Shown here piece after piece: positions 20,666-31,280 of a DNA stretch of 64,000 nt. Origin of the DNA: Liolophura sinensis (lineage: Eukaryota; Mollusca; Polyplacophora; Chitonida; Chitonidae). The notes beneath the pieces are model-generated. The model saw nothing but the letters and a program-made list of their open reading frames with translations. It had not been told where the DNA came from and did not search any database. Every line of letters starts with the position of its first letter. Within the stretch, counting starts at the first letter, position 1. The stretch covers positions 3,743,246 to 3,807,245 of the forward strand of contig NC_088296.1 of NCBI RefSeq assembly GCF_032854445.1, written 5' to 3'. The position numbers were made by a program, and so were the translations under genes.

Positions 20666-23600
20666 GTGAGTAATACAGACTTCTTCTCCCAGTAATAGGG
20701 TAATGCCGGTCCTGACCTGACTTCAGTAAAAAATCTAGGTGAGTCTGTTCGCTCTGATCACTGCGTGTCATAAGCTACCGATCAGAGCGGATTTACCGGT
20801 ACATACGTGTATGTCTACAAGAGGTTGAATGATCCACAGTCTGTTGTCAGCCCTTACTGAATAGACTAACACAAACTTGTATAAATATTTACATTACCAG
20901 TAATCGGTTAGATTAACCCATTAGTAGATATACGGATCGGATATGATAGGTACCACCATAACGTCTCTGTCACATGCCCTGTATAAAGTACAGTACCGTA
21001 GCCTATATATCAGTACTACATTCTAAATATTGTACTTATACAGAGAGTGTAAATCAATCTGTAACATTGCCGCCGTGCCAAATAACTCGTACATACCGTG
21101 TGAGAACAACCCACCCTATTGTAATAGTCAGCCAAGTGACTTGAAATGCACATTGGTATGGTGGCTAATAGCGACCATCTCACAAAACCACGCCCTTCGT
21201 GCCCCCGCGAAGCGTATGGAGGTCACGGACAGCATTCTGGACGCCCCAAACATACAAAGATCGCGGTCAAATATGGACGTTATCAGAAACCATAGATTGA
21301 CCAATATTGCAACTTCATGTTCAAAATGACTGATATTGTGGACAGATGTAGATCCGACGGTGGGCTGAATTATGCTTTAAAAATATGGCCAACATTTTAT
21401 TTTAGCTTATCACATGTAACTGCTGTTAGAATTTATTTATTTATTTGATTGGTGTTTTACGCTGTACTCAAGAATATTGCACATATACGAAGGCAGTCAG
21501 CATTATGGTGGGAGGAAACCCTTCAGAGCCCGAGGGAAACCCACGACCATCCGCAAGTTGTTATCAGGCCAACTACTGTTAAAATAACGACACAATAATA
21601 TACTGTTGAAAATTACAGTCACAGAAAATGCTTTCCAGTATCGAGAACAATGATTTTTATAGTACACGGGTAGAGAATAAGATCACGAACAAAGCGGGCA
21701 GAGAAAGGGTATAAAAACATTTTTGATTCTGAAATGATGACACAATGAATGAATCAGACCCAACCCTAAAAGAGCCTAAACAGATTCCAGGGTCATATAT
21801 ATGCTTCAAGAGGCAGCCAAAAATCTAAAAAAAATTACTTGCTCTGTAGTCTACCCGTTATAAATCTACCATATACATCATTTTGAGTCAAGACATAGTC
21901 GGCAAATATTGCTAATAATTCAAATAAATACTAAAGCACACTCCAGAAAGAGGGAGCTGGTGAACAAATCGGAGATTTACATTCATGAATTACCATTTTT
22001 TAGTGATAAATAGTAACGGTTCATGTGGATGACGTCTACGGCTAAAATCTAAAATTTTTCTCTTTCTTTTTCCTAAAGTTGCGTGTTTGATTCCACAGGC
22101 AAAGAAATAATATCATATAAAAATTAAATGTGAAGCCAGGAGTTAACTAAGAGAACAGGAAGTTGGGTTTGATTTCACCCACAGAACAGCAGATTCCATT
22201 CAAATTACCAAATTTATCTATTTATTTGATTGGTGTTTTACACCTTAGTCAAGAATATTTCACTTATACGAAGACGGCCAGCATTATGGTGGGAGGAAAC
22301 CGGACAGAGAACCGTGGAAACCCACGACCATCCGCAGGTTTCTGGAAAACCTTCCCAAGCACGGGCGGAGAGGTAGCGAGCATTTAACTCGACTTGAACC
22401 CACAGTGAACGCCCTGGGTCATTGCCCCCCGTTGGCACGCTAACCACCTAATAATTTTATACAGAAGCCTGAAATTAACACAGTGAACAGGAAGTTGGGG
22501 CTGAGTTGGCCTGGGCGCTTTTTGCAGAGAACAGCAGGTTCTAATCAGTTTATAAGGAAATACGAAATTAACACAGAGAACGAGAACATAGGGTATTTGA
22601 CATTTTGACATTTTGTTAATTTGACATTATATTAATCCCTTTACAAGTGGGACTGTTTGCGTCTGTAATTTCTGACGCCATGCTTAATTCTTGTCAATTA
22701 CACTTTATTGCATGTAGACAGTGTCTCCACATTTTAGAAACTTATGCTCAGTCGGTTAGCGCGCTAGCTGGCCTCGGACCCCCATTAATTTTCCATAAGC
22801 GACAATGTTAACGTCTAGCGCTGTAGCTCAGCCCCAATCATTCCGTGGCCATTAAGCTTTGGTGCATACCTGGCCCAGCCTGTGAGCAAGAAGCCATAAA
22901 AATCTTGACATAGGTTGACCGTCAAAATCTGGACCTTTCCATGCCGGCAGCTGGGAGGCGTGCCTAGCAACGCCAAGGGGACGTCACTCGCAGCCTCATC
23001 ACTACCTCACACCTTGTGTCCTCTCGCCCAGAATTTCAAACTTTTATCAATAAAGCTCATACCTCCTCAAAGTTTAGACAGTTTCCAGCATTTTAATACC
23101 AAGCATGCACCTGTGCACCAAAAATGGACGCCTGGGAGCAAAAAAAGACTTTATACCCTAAAATTCACAGAACTATAATCGTCCCTACCGAAAAACGGAA
23201 GTTGTAATGGGGGTCTGTGTCCAGCTCAGCGTATTGACCCACACGACTCTCATCAATGCGTTCTCTGTGACTTGAAGTCCAGCTCATGATGGTGTCCACT
23301 CCGGCCGTACGTGGTAAGGTCTGCCAGCAACTTGTGGATGATCGTGGGTTTCCCCCAGGTTCTGCCAGGTTTCCACCCACCCTAATGCTGGCCGCTGTCG
23401 TATAAGTGAAATATTCTTGAGTACGGCATGAAACACCAATCAAATAAATAGAAACCCAAGTGCCCAGTGAGATGGTTGCACTTGACATATTTGAGGTTAG
23501 CATCTCAACCGGGATTCTGAAGAGAAACATTGCCTGGAGTTCCCATTGAATCCAATATGGCCGTCATATGGCGTGCCGCCCCACGTTTCATATGCAACAA

Positions 23601-26600
23601 TGCAAACCATATATTGATATATAGATCTAAGAATATGCTAAATTGCTCCAGGGGGATTTTTCTGTAGCTAGTGCACATGTGTTCATAATCGTAATAATCA
23701 TATATATGGAAGGGCCATCTTCGTCATATCAAGCGGCAACCGCCTAGCAGACAGAGCCCATACTAAAGAAAAGCATAAACAAAGAATGAAATGAAAGACA
23801 TAAATAAACAAATTAAAAAAATTAAACAATTAACAAAAATTAACAAATTAATTTAAAAAAGTGTAAATGCCCTTTATGTTTTTTTTTCAGAGACGAGTAG
23901 TGTATCGATCCTGCCTTCTTACTCAACAGTAGACACTGAGCGCGGACATAATGTGACGTTGCCGTGCAACATCAAAACAAGATGCCCCGACAGTCCTCAG
24001 ATCACGTGGTACAAGGGACAGCCAGGGATTGGTCAGAGGGTGTTTAGTATAAATACGGCGGGTAAAGTGCTGATTAACTCGAACTACACGGGCCGGGTGG
24101 ATCGGGAGGGACAAGCCGGACTGGTGATTATCTCCCCTGATTTGGGCGACACCGGAAACTACAGTTGTGAAGTGCTGATAACAGTCGACATCCCGCCAAT
24201 CGATGCTGGCCACGTGTTCTTAAACGTGACCACAGAGCAAAAAGTGAACTGTGGTATAATTAACTTCGTTTATTTTGATTGAACGTAACCACATTTTGCT
24301 CAAAACTTAATATTACGGCTCCGTGAACTAAGAACAACCAATCAGCCTGTACTATGTTTTGCAATTGTGATAACTAACAATACTCAAATAACAACACATT
24401 TTTTTACCTTTAAAGCAAAACACATTCTCATTTTATGGGCATCCGAGATAGTTTGTACTTCGTTAAAGGCAGATGGGTCATTTCTTTTCAAAGTCTCATG
24501 TTTCTACAAAGTTAGATGTGTGTATATATGCACATGTTTCCGCCACTGAAGAATCATGCCGACGACACCAGACATGACACCCCACCCATTCACATTATGC
24601 TGACACCGAACCAAACAGTCCTGTTTACTCGCCCTGACTTCTCAGTGTTGAGCGCCAATCAAGGCAGTAATGAGTGCCATTTTTAAACGGTGTATGACCC
24701 GACACTGGCTTGATCCCGGGACTCCCCGACTTCGAGATTGACGCTCTAATTATTAGGTCACCTAGGCGCTCCCTTAAAGGAGAGGAAAAAATGATGCCAC
24801 AATCAGATAAAAGAGTGCAAAAACTTATCAAAAAATATAGTCTTTAATATTTTTCTGATCTTTTCTTTTAGGATAAAACGTTATTTGAAAATATTTTTGT
24901 ATGGTCGGTGCTAGGTACCACCCATTCATATTCTAGTATATCGTCTTTGCATGAAAAATGTTCTGAATAAGGAGGTGATGCTTATGTAATAGGTTTATTC
25001 GAATGCAGATTTGCTGCTTATGTCCAGACATACAGCATTTAATATGAATTATGAGAATATCTATGAATATATTAAAAAACATAAATATGATCCAGATTGA
25101 ACACGTTGGTTAGCGGAAAAGACTACATTCTAGTGGAATTATACTTATTAAACATATGTTACATCCTCATTTTTATAACATTATTACGCAAATACAATAT
25201 ATACTAAAACGTGGTCCAAAATAACCACCATACAAAAATTATTTTCAAGAGTTATTTTCTCTTTAAAGGAAAAACAGAAAAAAAAATTTTGAACACCACA
25301 TTTACAATTAAATTTTCACACGCCTTAATCTGAAGTCTATGTAACTTTTATATTTTCTTCACATATAAGCAAAATGTTATACACGTGTTTAAATATGCAA
25401 ATACAGAATAGCTGCAACATTTCGCAAAACTTCGATCGGGTACGGGTTCGTGTCGTCTTGCATGTAATGACCAGCGTTAATAGATATGAGGTGACCAACC
25501 AATGCAATAACAGACCAACCAAACGACAGACAAATGGACAGAGCAACCAAACGACAGACAAATGGACAGACCAACTAAACGACAGACAAATGGACAGACC
25601 AACCAAACGATAGACAAATGGACAGACAGACAGAACGACTTATAGAGATTTGCTTTGCTCAGATAAAAGCAGAAGTTTACCTTATATGATTTATTTATTT
25701 ATTTGATTGGTGTTTTACGCCATACTCAAGAATATTTCACTTACACGACGGCGGCCAGCATTAAGGTGGGAGGAAACCGAGCAGAGCCCAATGGAAACCC
25801 ATGACCATCCGCAGGTTGCTGGCAGACCTTTCCACTAACTGCCGGAGAGGAAGCCAACATGAGCTGGACTTCAACTCACAGCGACCGCATTGGTGAGAGG
25901 CTAGTGGGTCATTGCACTGCGCTAGCGCGCCAAAAAACTGAGCCACGGAGCCCCCCCCCCCCCCCCCCCACATCCTACGGAATACGAGCATGGTTACCAT
26001 GTACACATACCTAGGTACATTTGTAAATGAATACATTTGCATACAGTTTATATATTGTCTTTTACCACAAATATGCATTAAAAAATTGCTGATGTCCAAG
26101 TTGTTGTTAAACTTTGTGAACAAATAGTAATTTGCCAGCTTTATTTTCAGAGCTGGGGGGCCGTCGTATATCTCTGGGCTTGGCCGTTCTGGATACTCTG
26201 GCTATTCTGCTTGGGGTGATGTTAATATTTCTCTCTGGTCAAACGGGATTTGTAGGTGAGGCTATCGACTAAGACAAGGCAGCAACATGCGGATGGTCGT
26301 GGGTTTCCCCTGGGCTCAGCCCGGTTTCCTACCACCATAATGCTGGCCGCCGTGGTATAAGGGAAATATTCTCCAGTATCGCGTAAAACACCAATCAACT
26401 GAATAAATAAATAAATAAATATATAAATAAATCATCAAGGACAAAACAGATTTTATGTAACTTTTTGAAAATTCCTAATGTACAACCATAGCACTAAATG
26501 TGTGCAAACTTGGAGTTTTATCATTGGCCATTTTAAGATTCTGGAAAATGTCTTTTCTCTTTTATTGTAGTCTACATTAAAAACAAAGATCATACGTCGG

Positions 26601-29171
26601 ACGTGTGCCCGTCTAGTCTTATTGTGATTCTAAACCCTTGATGCGTCTGTACTACAAGACAGCTGGGCTATTCCGCAGTAAAGTACACGCCCTCTTGTGT
26701 GGAGGACAGAGTAGCGACAGTGAGTAATCTATAGCCAATCACACGAATCACTTTATATGCTTCAAATCTAATATTTTTTTGCCTTTTTGCCTCTTAGGTC
26801 AATGCGCTCAAGCAGACATGCGCTCTCCAATCATCAACAGCAGAAGAAACATGTCACGTGTCTGTGCGGCGCACTTCCGGTTGTGTTGGATGAGCCTGTG
26901 TCTGATTGGAGCAACTGTAATGTGGATTCATTACACTGTAAGAGACATGCCTGACATCAGCAGTAAGTAAATCACAAAATGGTACTGTGGATTTTAGGCA
27001 CACTGTGCATTGCTCGTTTAAATGCGAAGTGAATTTGACAAGTCTCATATGAACAAAACTCAAATAAATATTTTTGGTATACTGCATACTTCTGTTACTA
27101 TAGTATACGTTGACTTCCTTTATTAGTGGTGATTCGTGAATGCTGCTTTTGTGTGGAATATCCTCAGCTTTTTCAAATTTTCTTTCTCTGTATAAAGAGT
27201 CATGGTGAAAGCTTATATACTTTATTATTTTTTCCAATTTAAGTGATTCCGTGCGGTTTAAGTCATGAAACATTGCACTTGCCAGGGTTTTGAGGCTCTG
27301 TTTCTCGGCATGTGAGAAAATTAATGTCATAACTGTAATTATTACCTATTTGCTTGTACTTATGGTTTTTACAGATTTGTATATGCATTCTTAGTCACTA
27401 TCCGTACCACTGGTGTCGCCCGAGGTCACACTGCAGATGCAATAACATGACGTATATATTTTGTCTCATCGTCAGCATATACCGGCGCTGCTGGGGTTGC
27501 CCTGAGTGTCGTTGGGGTGACACTGTCAATGCAATAACATGACGTATATATTTTGTCTCATCGTCAGACTTTACCGCCACCACTCCGGTCGCCCTGAGTG
27601 TCGTGGGGTTCCGACTGCAGATGCAATAACATGACGTATATATTTTGTCTCATCGTTAGACTATACCCGCGCCACTGGGGTCGTCCTGAGTGTCGTGGGA
27701 GTCAGACTGCCAATGCAATAACATGACCTATATATTATGTCTCATTGTCAGACTCTATTGGCACCATTGGTGTCGTCCTGAGTATTGTGGGGGTCACAAT
27801 CTGCTTCCTGTGTCAGGTACACGGGATAATCACATGGCTTCAGGACAGAAAAGGTAGGTACTCTTCACCTTTACATTTTCGCACAAACATATGAAAAAGC
27901 AATAAACATTGTTCAACCATACGCATGAAATCCATGACTGAGCCGTACTTAACGCTTCTGGATTACGTGGTACGGTATATTTGCATATAAAAGGAAAAAA
28001 AATCAGTAGTGTGTCGCCGATACTCGTTAGTGTGTAGTAGATGCTCTGTAGTGTGTCACAGATGATCAGCAGTGTGTCGTAGATGCTCAGTAGTGTGTTG
28101 TAGATACTCAGTAGTGTGTTGTAGATGCTCAGTAGTGTGTTGTAGATACTCAGTTGTGTGTTGTAGATGCTCAGTAGTGTGTTGTAGATGCTCAGTAGTG
28201 TGTCGTGGATGCTCTGAAGTGTGTGGTAGATGCTCAGTAGTGTGTCGTAGATGCTCTGCAGTGTGTTGTAGATACTCAGTAGTGTGTCGTAGATGCTCTG
28301 CAGTGTGTTGTAGATACTCAGTAGTGTGTCGTAGATGCTCTGCAGTGTGTTGTAGATACTCAGTAGTGTGTCGTAGATACTCAGTAGATGCTCAGTAGTG
28401 TGTCGTAGATACTCAGTAGTGTGTCGTAGATACTCATTAGTGTGTCGTAGATGCTCTGTAGTGTGTCGTAGATGCTTAGTAGTGTGTCGTATATGTTCAG
28501 TAGTGTGTCGTGGATACTCAGTAGTGTGTCGTGGATACTCAGTAGTGTGTCGTGGATACTCAGTAGTGTGTCGTGGATACTCAGTAGTGTGTCATGGATG
28601 CTCAGTAGTGTGTCGTAGATGCTCTGTAGTGTGTGACAATTTCATGGTAATCAACAAAGTCAGGATCGGTGCATGGTCTAAAGACACAGTACTGTCATAA
28701 ACCTTGTGACACTGTACATGAGCGGCACGGTACTTTGTGGCAGCCTCGTGGTGCCCATACCACATCATGGGGTCATTAAGACAGCACATTTTCAGTACGG
28801 GTGTATGTCACAAAGATTTTTAGGCTCATTTGGAACAAAACACATAAGCATGTCACAAAAGCTGTATCTATTCAACTACGGCCCAAAGATATAGGGGTTC
28901 AAAGTTTGTGCACCATAAGCATGTATATTGATGTGCTCTTGACATTTAGAATGTGGTATCCATGCAATTGAACTGTATTGATTGATTTTTTTGCTCTTAA
29001 TCTAATAATAATCTCCCTTTACTCATCATTATGCATAAACATAACCATATTCTAAAACCAATCATTTATATGTGTTTATTTTGTTTTATTTTTGTATCTT
29101 CAGATGGCTTAAAAGAAGACGTTAACCCATCAGCTAGAAAAGCAATGTTAGTTAAACTAGATGCTATATGA
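20611..29171 (+). CDS. V-set immunoglobulin protein with three hydrophobic segments, six exons
   Basis: Exons at 20611-20665, 23891-24253, 26151-26255, 26798-26962, 27752-27853 and 29104-29171 join into an open frame of exactly 286 codons (285 residues). Every intron is phase 1 with GT-AG ends, the usual pattern for Ig-family exons. Residues 1-18 are a signal peptide. Residues 20-135 are a V-set domain with Cys44, Trp58, the DTGNYSC motif and Cys111. Hydrophobic stretches lie at about 148-167, 201-222 and 232-259, followed by a 26-residue charged tail. Several N-x-S/T sites lie in the Ig domain. It looks like a cell-surface receptor or adhesion protein. An IgV domain plus several membrane passes recalls CD47, but I see no clear sequence match and do not claim homology. 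Since all internal exons are in the same phase, any membrane exon could be skipped without a frame change, so real isoforms may have one to three passes. Exon boundaries are inferred without transcripts. Confidence 0.78.
21432..21570 (-). mobile_element. SINE-A, head truncated (Ig-gene intron 1)
   Basis: Minus-strand SINE-A tail and body with several substitutions. The head is absent. Confidence 0.85.
22215..22447 (-). mobile_element. SINE-A, near full length (Ig-gene intron 1)
   Basis: Minus-strand SINE-A. Tail, body and GACTTGAACCCACAG head motif are present; some of the head near the A box is rearranged. Confidence 0.88.
22745..23452 (+). mobile_element. SINE-A interrupted by a 456-bp element
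   Basis: A SINE head (GCTCAGTCGGTTAGCGCGCTAG) at 22745-22766 is separated from the rest of the SINE (23223-23452) by the element at 22767-23222. The SINE reads in order across the insert, so the insert is younger than the SINE. Confidence 0.85.
22767..23222 (+). mobile_element. 456-bp dispersed element, copy 1
   Basis: Nearly identical, in inverted orientation, to 62614-63067. The ends carry a short imperfect inverted repeat (GACCCCCATTA at the left, TAATGGGGGTC at the right), as in non-autonomous DNA transposons. It has no convincing coding capacity; an 87-residue open frame occurs in both copies but has no recognised domain. High identity between copies points to recent activity. Confidence 0.75.
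23891..24253 (+). CDS. Ig-gene exon 2: V-set immunoglobulin domain
   Basis: A strong acceptor (a T run then TTTTCAG) precedes a 363-bp exon with phase 1 at both ends. The translation shows strand-B NVTLPCNIK, strand-C ITWYKGQ, an NYTGRVDREGQ segment with the V-set Arg, and strand-F DTGNYSCEV. The exon end was placed at the GTATAA donor at 24254 because it gives phase 1 and rejoins the following exon in frame; the open frame itself would run on to 24282. The Ig domain is certain; the exact 3' boundary is less so. Confidence 0.88.
24545..24785 (-). mobile_element. SINE-C (Ig-gene intron 2)
   Basis: On the minus strand, a tRNA-like head starts GGGAGCGCCTAGGTGACC, with a B-box-like GGGATCAAGCC, then a body and a 3' segment containing GGTGTCAGCATAATGTGAAT. 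That 3' segment is the unit expanded into the minisatellite at 8050-8460. It is distinct from SINE-A and SINE-B. Confidence 0.7.
25496..25628. repeat. 26-bp tandem repeat, about five copies
   Basis: Units of ACCAACCAAACGACAGACAA and ATGGAC with small changes. It lies in Ig-gene intron 2. Confidence 0.85.
25689..25972 (-). mobile_element. SINE-A, full length (Ig-gene intron 2)
   Basis: One of the most complete minus-strand copies: AAATAAATAAATA tail, intact body, B-box region and the GCTAGCGCGC head, ending in a run of about 20 C at 25953-25970. The poly-C run may be a sequencing or assembly weak point. Confidence 0.95.
26151..26255 (+). CDS. Ig-gene exon 3: first membrane segment
   Basis: A 105-bp exon between a TTATTTTCAG acceptor and a GTGAGG donor, phase 1 on both sides. 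It encodes GGRRISLGLAVL then DTLAILLGVMLIFLSG, a typical membrane helix preceded by two Arg. It follows the Ig domain with almost no stalk. Confidence 0.75.
26276..26432 (+). mobile_element. SINE-A 3' half (Ig-gene intron 3)
   Basis: Plus-strand SINE-A body and long AAATA tail, starting about 20 bp after the exon 3 donor. The tRNA-like head is missing. Confidence 0.88.
26571..26641 (+). CDS. Possible alternative terminal exon of the Ig gene
   Basis: A strong acceptor (TCTTTTCTCTTTTATTGTAG, ending at 26570) is followed in phase 1 by VYIKNKDHTSDVCPSSLIVI-type sequence and a TGA stop at 26639-26641. If spliced to exon 3 it gives a 197-residue, single-pass protein with a short tail starting with Tyr and Lys residues. 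No polyadenylation signal was seen close by, so this may be a chance acceptor. Confidence 0.4.
26798..26962 (+). CDS. Ig-gene exon 4: second membrane segment
   Basis: A 165-bp exon between a CCTCTTAG acceptor and a GTAAGT donor, phase 1 on both sides. It encodes a basic stretch (INSRRNMSR) and the hydrophobic FRLCWMSLCLIGATVMWIHY. An opposite-strand open frame at 26854-27330 overlaps it but shows no domain. Confidence 0.7.
27395..27751 (+). repeat. Tandem array of broken copies of Ig-gene exon 5 with its splice acceptor
   Basis: Four units start at 27395, 27476, 27568 and 27660 and lead into the intact exon at 27752; the last three spacings are exactly 92 bp. Each unit holds the end of the intron (TCTCATCGTCAG or close), then the first half of the membrane-exon coding sequence, and soon stops at a TAA or TGA in phase 1. 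The array arose by tandem duplication across an intron-exon border. The peptides keep the VALSVVGV-like core. Confidence 0.85.
27752..27853 (+). CDS. Ig-gene exon 5: third membrane segment
   Basis: A 102-bp exon after CATTGTCAG and before a GTAGGT donor, phase 1 on both sides. It encodes SIGTIGVVLSIVGVTICFLC followed by QVHGIITWLQDRK, a membrane helix ending in charged residues. It is the only full-length member of the 92-bp array upstream. Confidence 0.75.
28010..28640. repeat. Minisatellite, 21-bp unit, about 30 copies
   Basis: Units of AGATGCTCAGTAGTGTGTCG plus T, with AGATACTCAG and TGGATACTCAG variants grouped in blocks. The 21-bp period keeps frames open and produces a Cys/Arg/Val-rich pseudo-protein that I do not consider real. 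It lies in Ig-gene intron 5 and borders the left edge of the 5-kb segmental duplication. Confidence 0.93.
29104..29171 (+). CDS. Ig-gene exon 6: cytoplasmic tail and stop
   Basis: After a TTTTGTATCTTCAG acceptor, phase 1 reading gives DGLKEDVNPSARKAMLVKLD, then AI and a TGA stop at 29169-29171. The tail is charged, with no ITAM-, ITIM- or SH3-type motif that I can see. An identical 68-bp copy lies at 34061-34128. Confidence 0.75.
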
Positions 29172-29218
29172 AAGCCAAAGCAAATAGAGTGTTTCTTAAC
29201 TGTTCTTATTTACTTATT

Positions 29219-29420
29219 TGTTTATTTATTTAATGTATTGGTGTTTAACGCCAAGAATATTGTACGACGGCGGCCAACATTATGATGGGAGGAAAAGCGG
29301 TAGAGCCCGGGGGGAAACCAACGATCATCCGCAGGTTTCTGACAAACCTTCCAACTTATGACAGGAGAGGAAGCCAGCTTGAACTGGACTTGAACTCACA
29401 ACGACTGCATTGGTGGCAAG
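29219..29420 (-). mobile_element. SINE-A, diverged, just past the last Ig exon
   Basis: Minus-strand SINE-A with a shortened tail-proximal part. It starts about 50 bp after the stop codon, so it probably forms part of the 3' untranslated region. Its duplicate is at 34171-34376. Confidence 0.85.
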
Positions 29421-29499
29421 CTGTTCTTATAATTTCCCTGCTAAATTAATATTGGCTCACCATATCAAACACCAAGCTTATACATCTGTTATATGAGTT

Positions 29500-29790
29500 T
29501 TATTTAAAGCAAAATACTACAGCACAGAGAGTAATTCCAGAGCAGCAACAACAGCGGGATAGTTTTCAACTGTCACTCATAACCGGTGAACTATTACCTG
29601 TTATCAAGTAAACTCAGTTAGACTGCTATCCTAACTCCGAGTACATTCTTAAAAAAGTAGCAAATTACACGCTCCTCGCATCATGGCTTGGGCAGAATTG
29701 GATAACAAAATGTGCATGTGTGGTAATGACAATGTGTTAGACGTTACTGGTGTAGAATTTCTCAAAATGCTGTAACCGCCGTTCTCAGAA
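29500..29790 (-). repeat. Dispersed element related to 4455-4722
   Basis: Reverse complement shows the same order of blocks as 4455-4722: a GAAATTCTACACCAGTAACG segment, GAGCGTGTAATTTGCTAC, TTCACCGGTTATGAGTG and then one 48-bp-type unit near 29515-29560. The duplicate lies at about 34480-34750. Confidence 0.55.
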
Positions 29791-30027
29791 AGTTCCACAC
29801 ATATGGGGGAGGTCACTTTTATTTTTTCCTGTGGGACAAGGCGAATTATGAAGCAAAGAGAGCTGAAGGTAAAGGAATTTAAGACAATACTTCACACGTT
29901 TAGTTTATTGTATATTATTTTATTTATGGGTCGTTAAGACAAGCCGTTACACATGAATTTTAGCTCAAGATATTATATAAGTAAATATGAAGTTTCTAAA
30001 AAAAACCCTTTACATTGTTTTATTTTT

Positions 30028-31280
30028 GTTGTTGCCAGTGTGATAGACGTACATCATAGAGGGTAAACCCAGAGCAGAGACGATAGTGTGCTAAACGCAC
30101 AGCATAGAGATTAAGATGTGGAGAAAGGCCTCGTAACTGTACATTCCTGGATAAGAAAGTACGACGCCCGAAGCGCCAAGGATTTTGTTACCCAGGAATG
30201 TACAGTTACGAGGTCTTTCTTCCGCTAAAACGGTCGCATTATTATTACATAATAAACGACTTCTGTGTTTAGCGGTGGGAGGGAGTGGGATACGAAGTGC
30301 GCATACAGTACGGTGCTATGTTTTAGCTCTGATCCTTTATGTATGACGACATGGCCAATACATGCTTGACTCGACCATTCAGATGCAGTTGGTTAAAACT
30401 TGACCGCCAGGCCTGTGTAAGAGACCAAGTCGCCCATGTGTCTGTATGCTATGATTGTTTAGCTAGGCTCGAACATCCAGTGACGACATCGGTGTTGCTA
30501 GTTGTGGGAAATATGGGACACTGACTGATTCGTCTTATACGAAGAACGTATTATCTCATCTGCCAGACGAATGTGGGAATATACGGATGCCGTACTTTCC
30601 TGACGGAGAAAGTACGGTTTTCCAAACAGTGACGTCACAACAAAACGTTTAAAACCAGAGCAGCGACGACAGTGTCATAGACATACAGCATAGAGGGTAA
30701 AACCAGAGCAACATCGATAGTGTGGTAGACGCACAGCATAGAGAGTTAAACCAGAGCAGCGACGATAGTGTGGTAGACGTACAGCATAGATAGTTAAACC
30801 AGAGCAGAGACGATAGTGTGGTAGACGTAGAGAACAGAGAGTAAAACCAGAGCAGCGACAATAGTGTGGTAGACGTACAGCCTAGAGGTAAAACCAGAAC
30901 AGAAACGATAGTGTGATAGACGCACAGCATAGAGATTTAAGCCAGAGCAGCGACGATAGTGTGCTAGACGTACAGCATAGAGAGTTTATACCAGAGCAGC
31001 GACGATAGTGTGGTAGACGTACAGCATAGAGAGTTAAACCAGAGCAGAGACGATAGTGTGGTAGACGTACAGCATAGAGAGTTAAACCAGAGCAGAGACG
31101 ATAGTGTGGTAGGACGTACAGCATAGAGAGTTAAACCAGAGCAGCGACGATAGTGTGGTAGATGTACAGCATAGAGAGTAAAACCAGAGCAGCGACGATA
31201 GTGTGCTAGACGTAGAGCATATAGGGAAGAATCAGAGCCGCGGCAATAGTGTGATAAACGTACAGCATAGAGGGTAAGTT
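30028..31280 (-). repeat. 48-bp minisatellite, reverse orientation, with a 0.55-kb insert
   Basis: About two units at 30028-30108 and thirteen at 30655-31280, built on GAGCAGCGACGATAGTGTGG and TAGACGTACAGCATAGAGAG. They are the reverse complement of the units at 17722-19268. Between the two blocks lies an unrelated stretch with two palindromes (see 30109-30654). Duplicated at 34995-36285 with one more unit. Confidence 0.92.
30109..30654. mobile_element. Insert with hairpins inside the minisatellite (copy 1)
   Basis: The insert interrupts the 48-bp array. Its left part holds a near-perfect palindrome with 29-bp arms (30122-30150 and 30192-30220) and its right part a short one (CCGTACTTTCC against GGAGAAAGTACGG, near 30588-30616). 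No coding capacity. It could be a foldback-type element or a rearranged non-repeat segment. The copy in the duplicated block lies at 35076-35611. Confidence 0.5.

Noticed and set aside
26854-27330. Minus-strand open frame of 158 codons
   Set aside because: It runs antisense over Ig-gene exon 4 and into the 3' intron. No domain, no family resemblance, and AT-rich DNA here often stays open by chance.
28072-28700. Cys-rich repeat peptide (CRRCSVVC units)
   Set aside because: It results from the 21-bp minisatellite in an intron. The cysteines come from the TGTGT words of the repeat.
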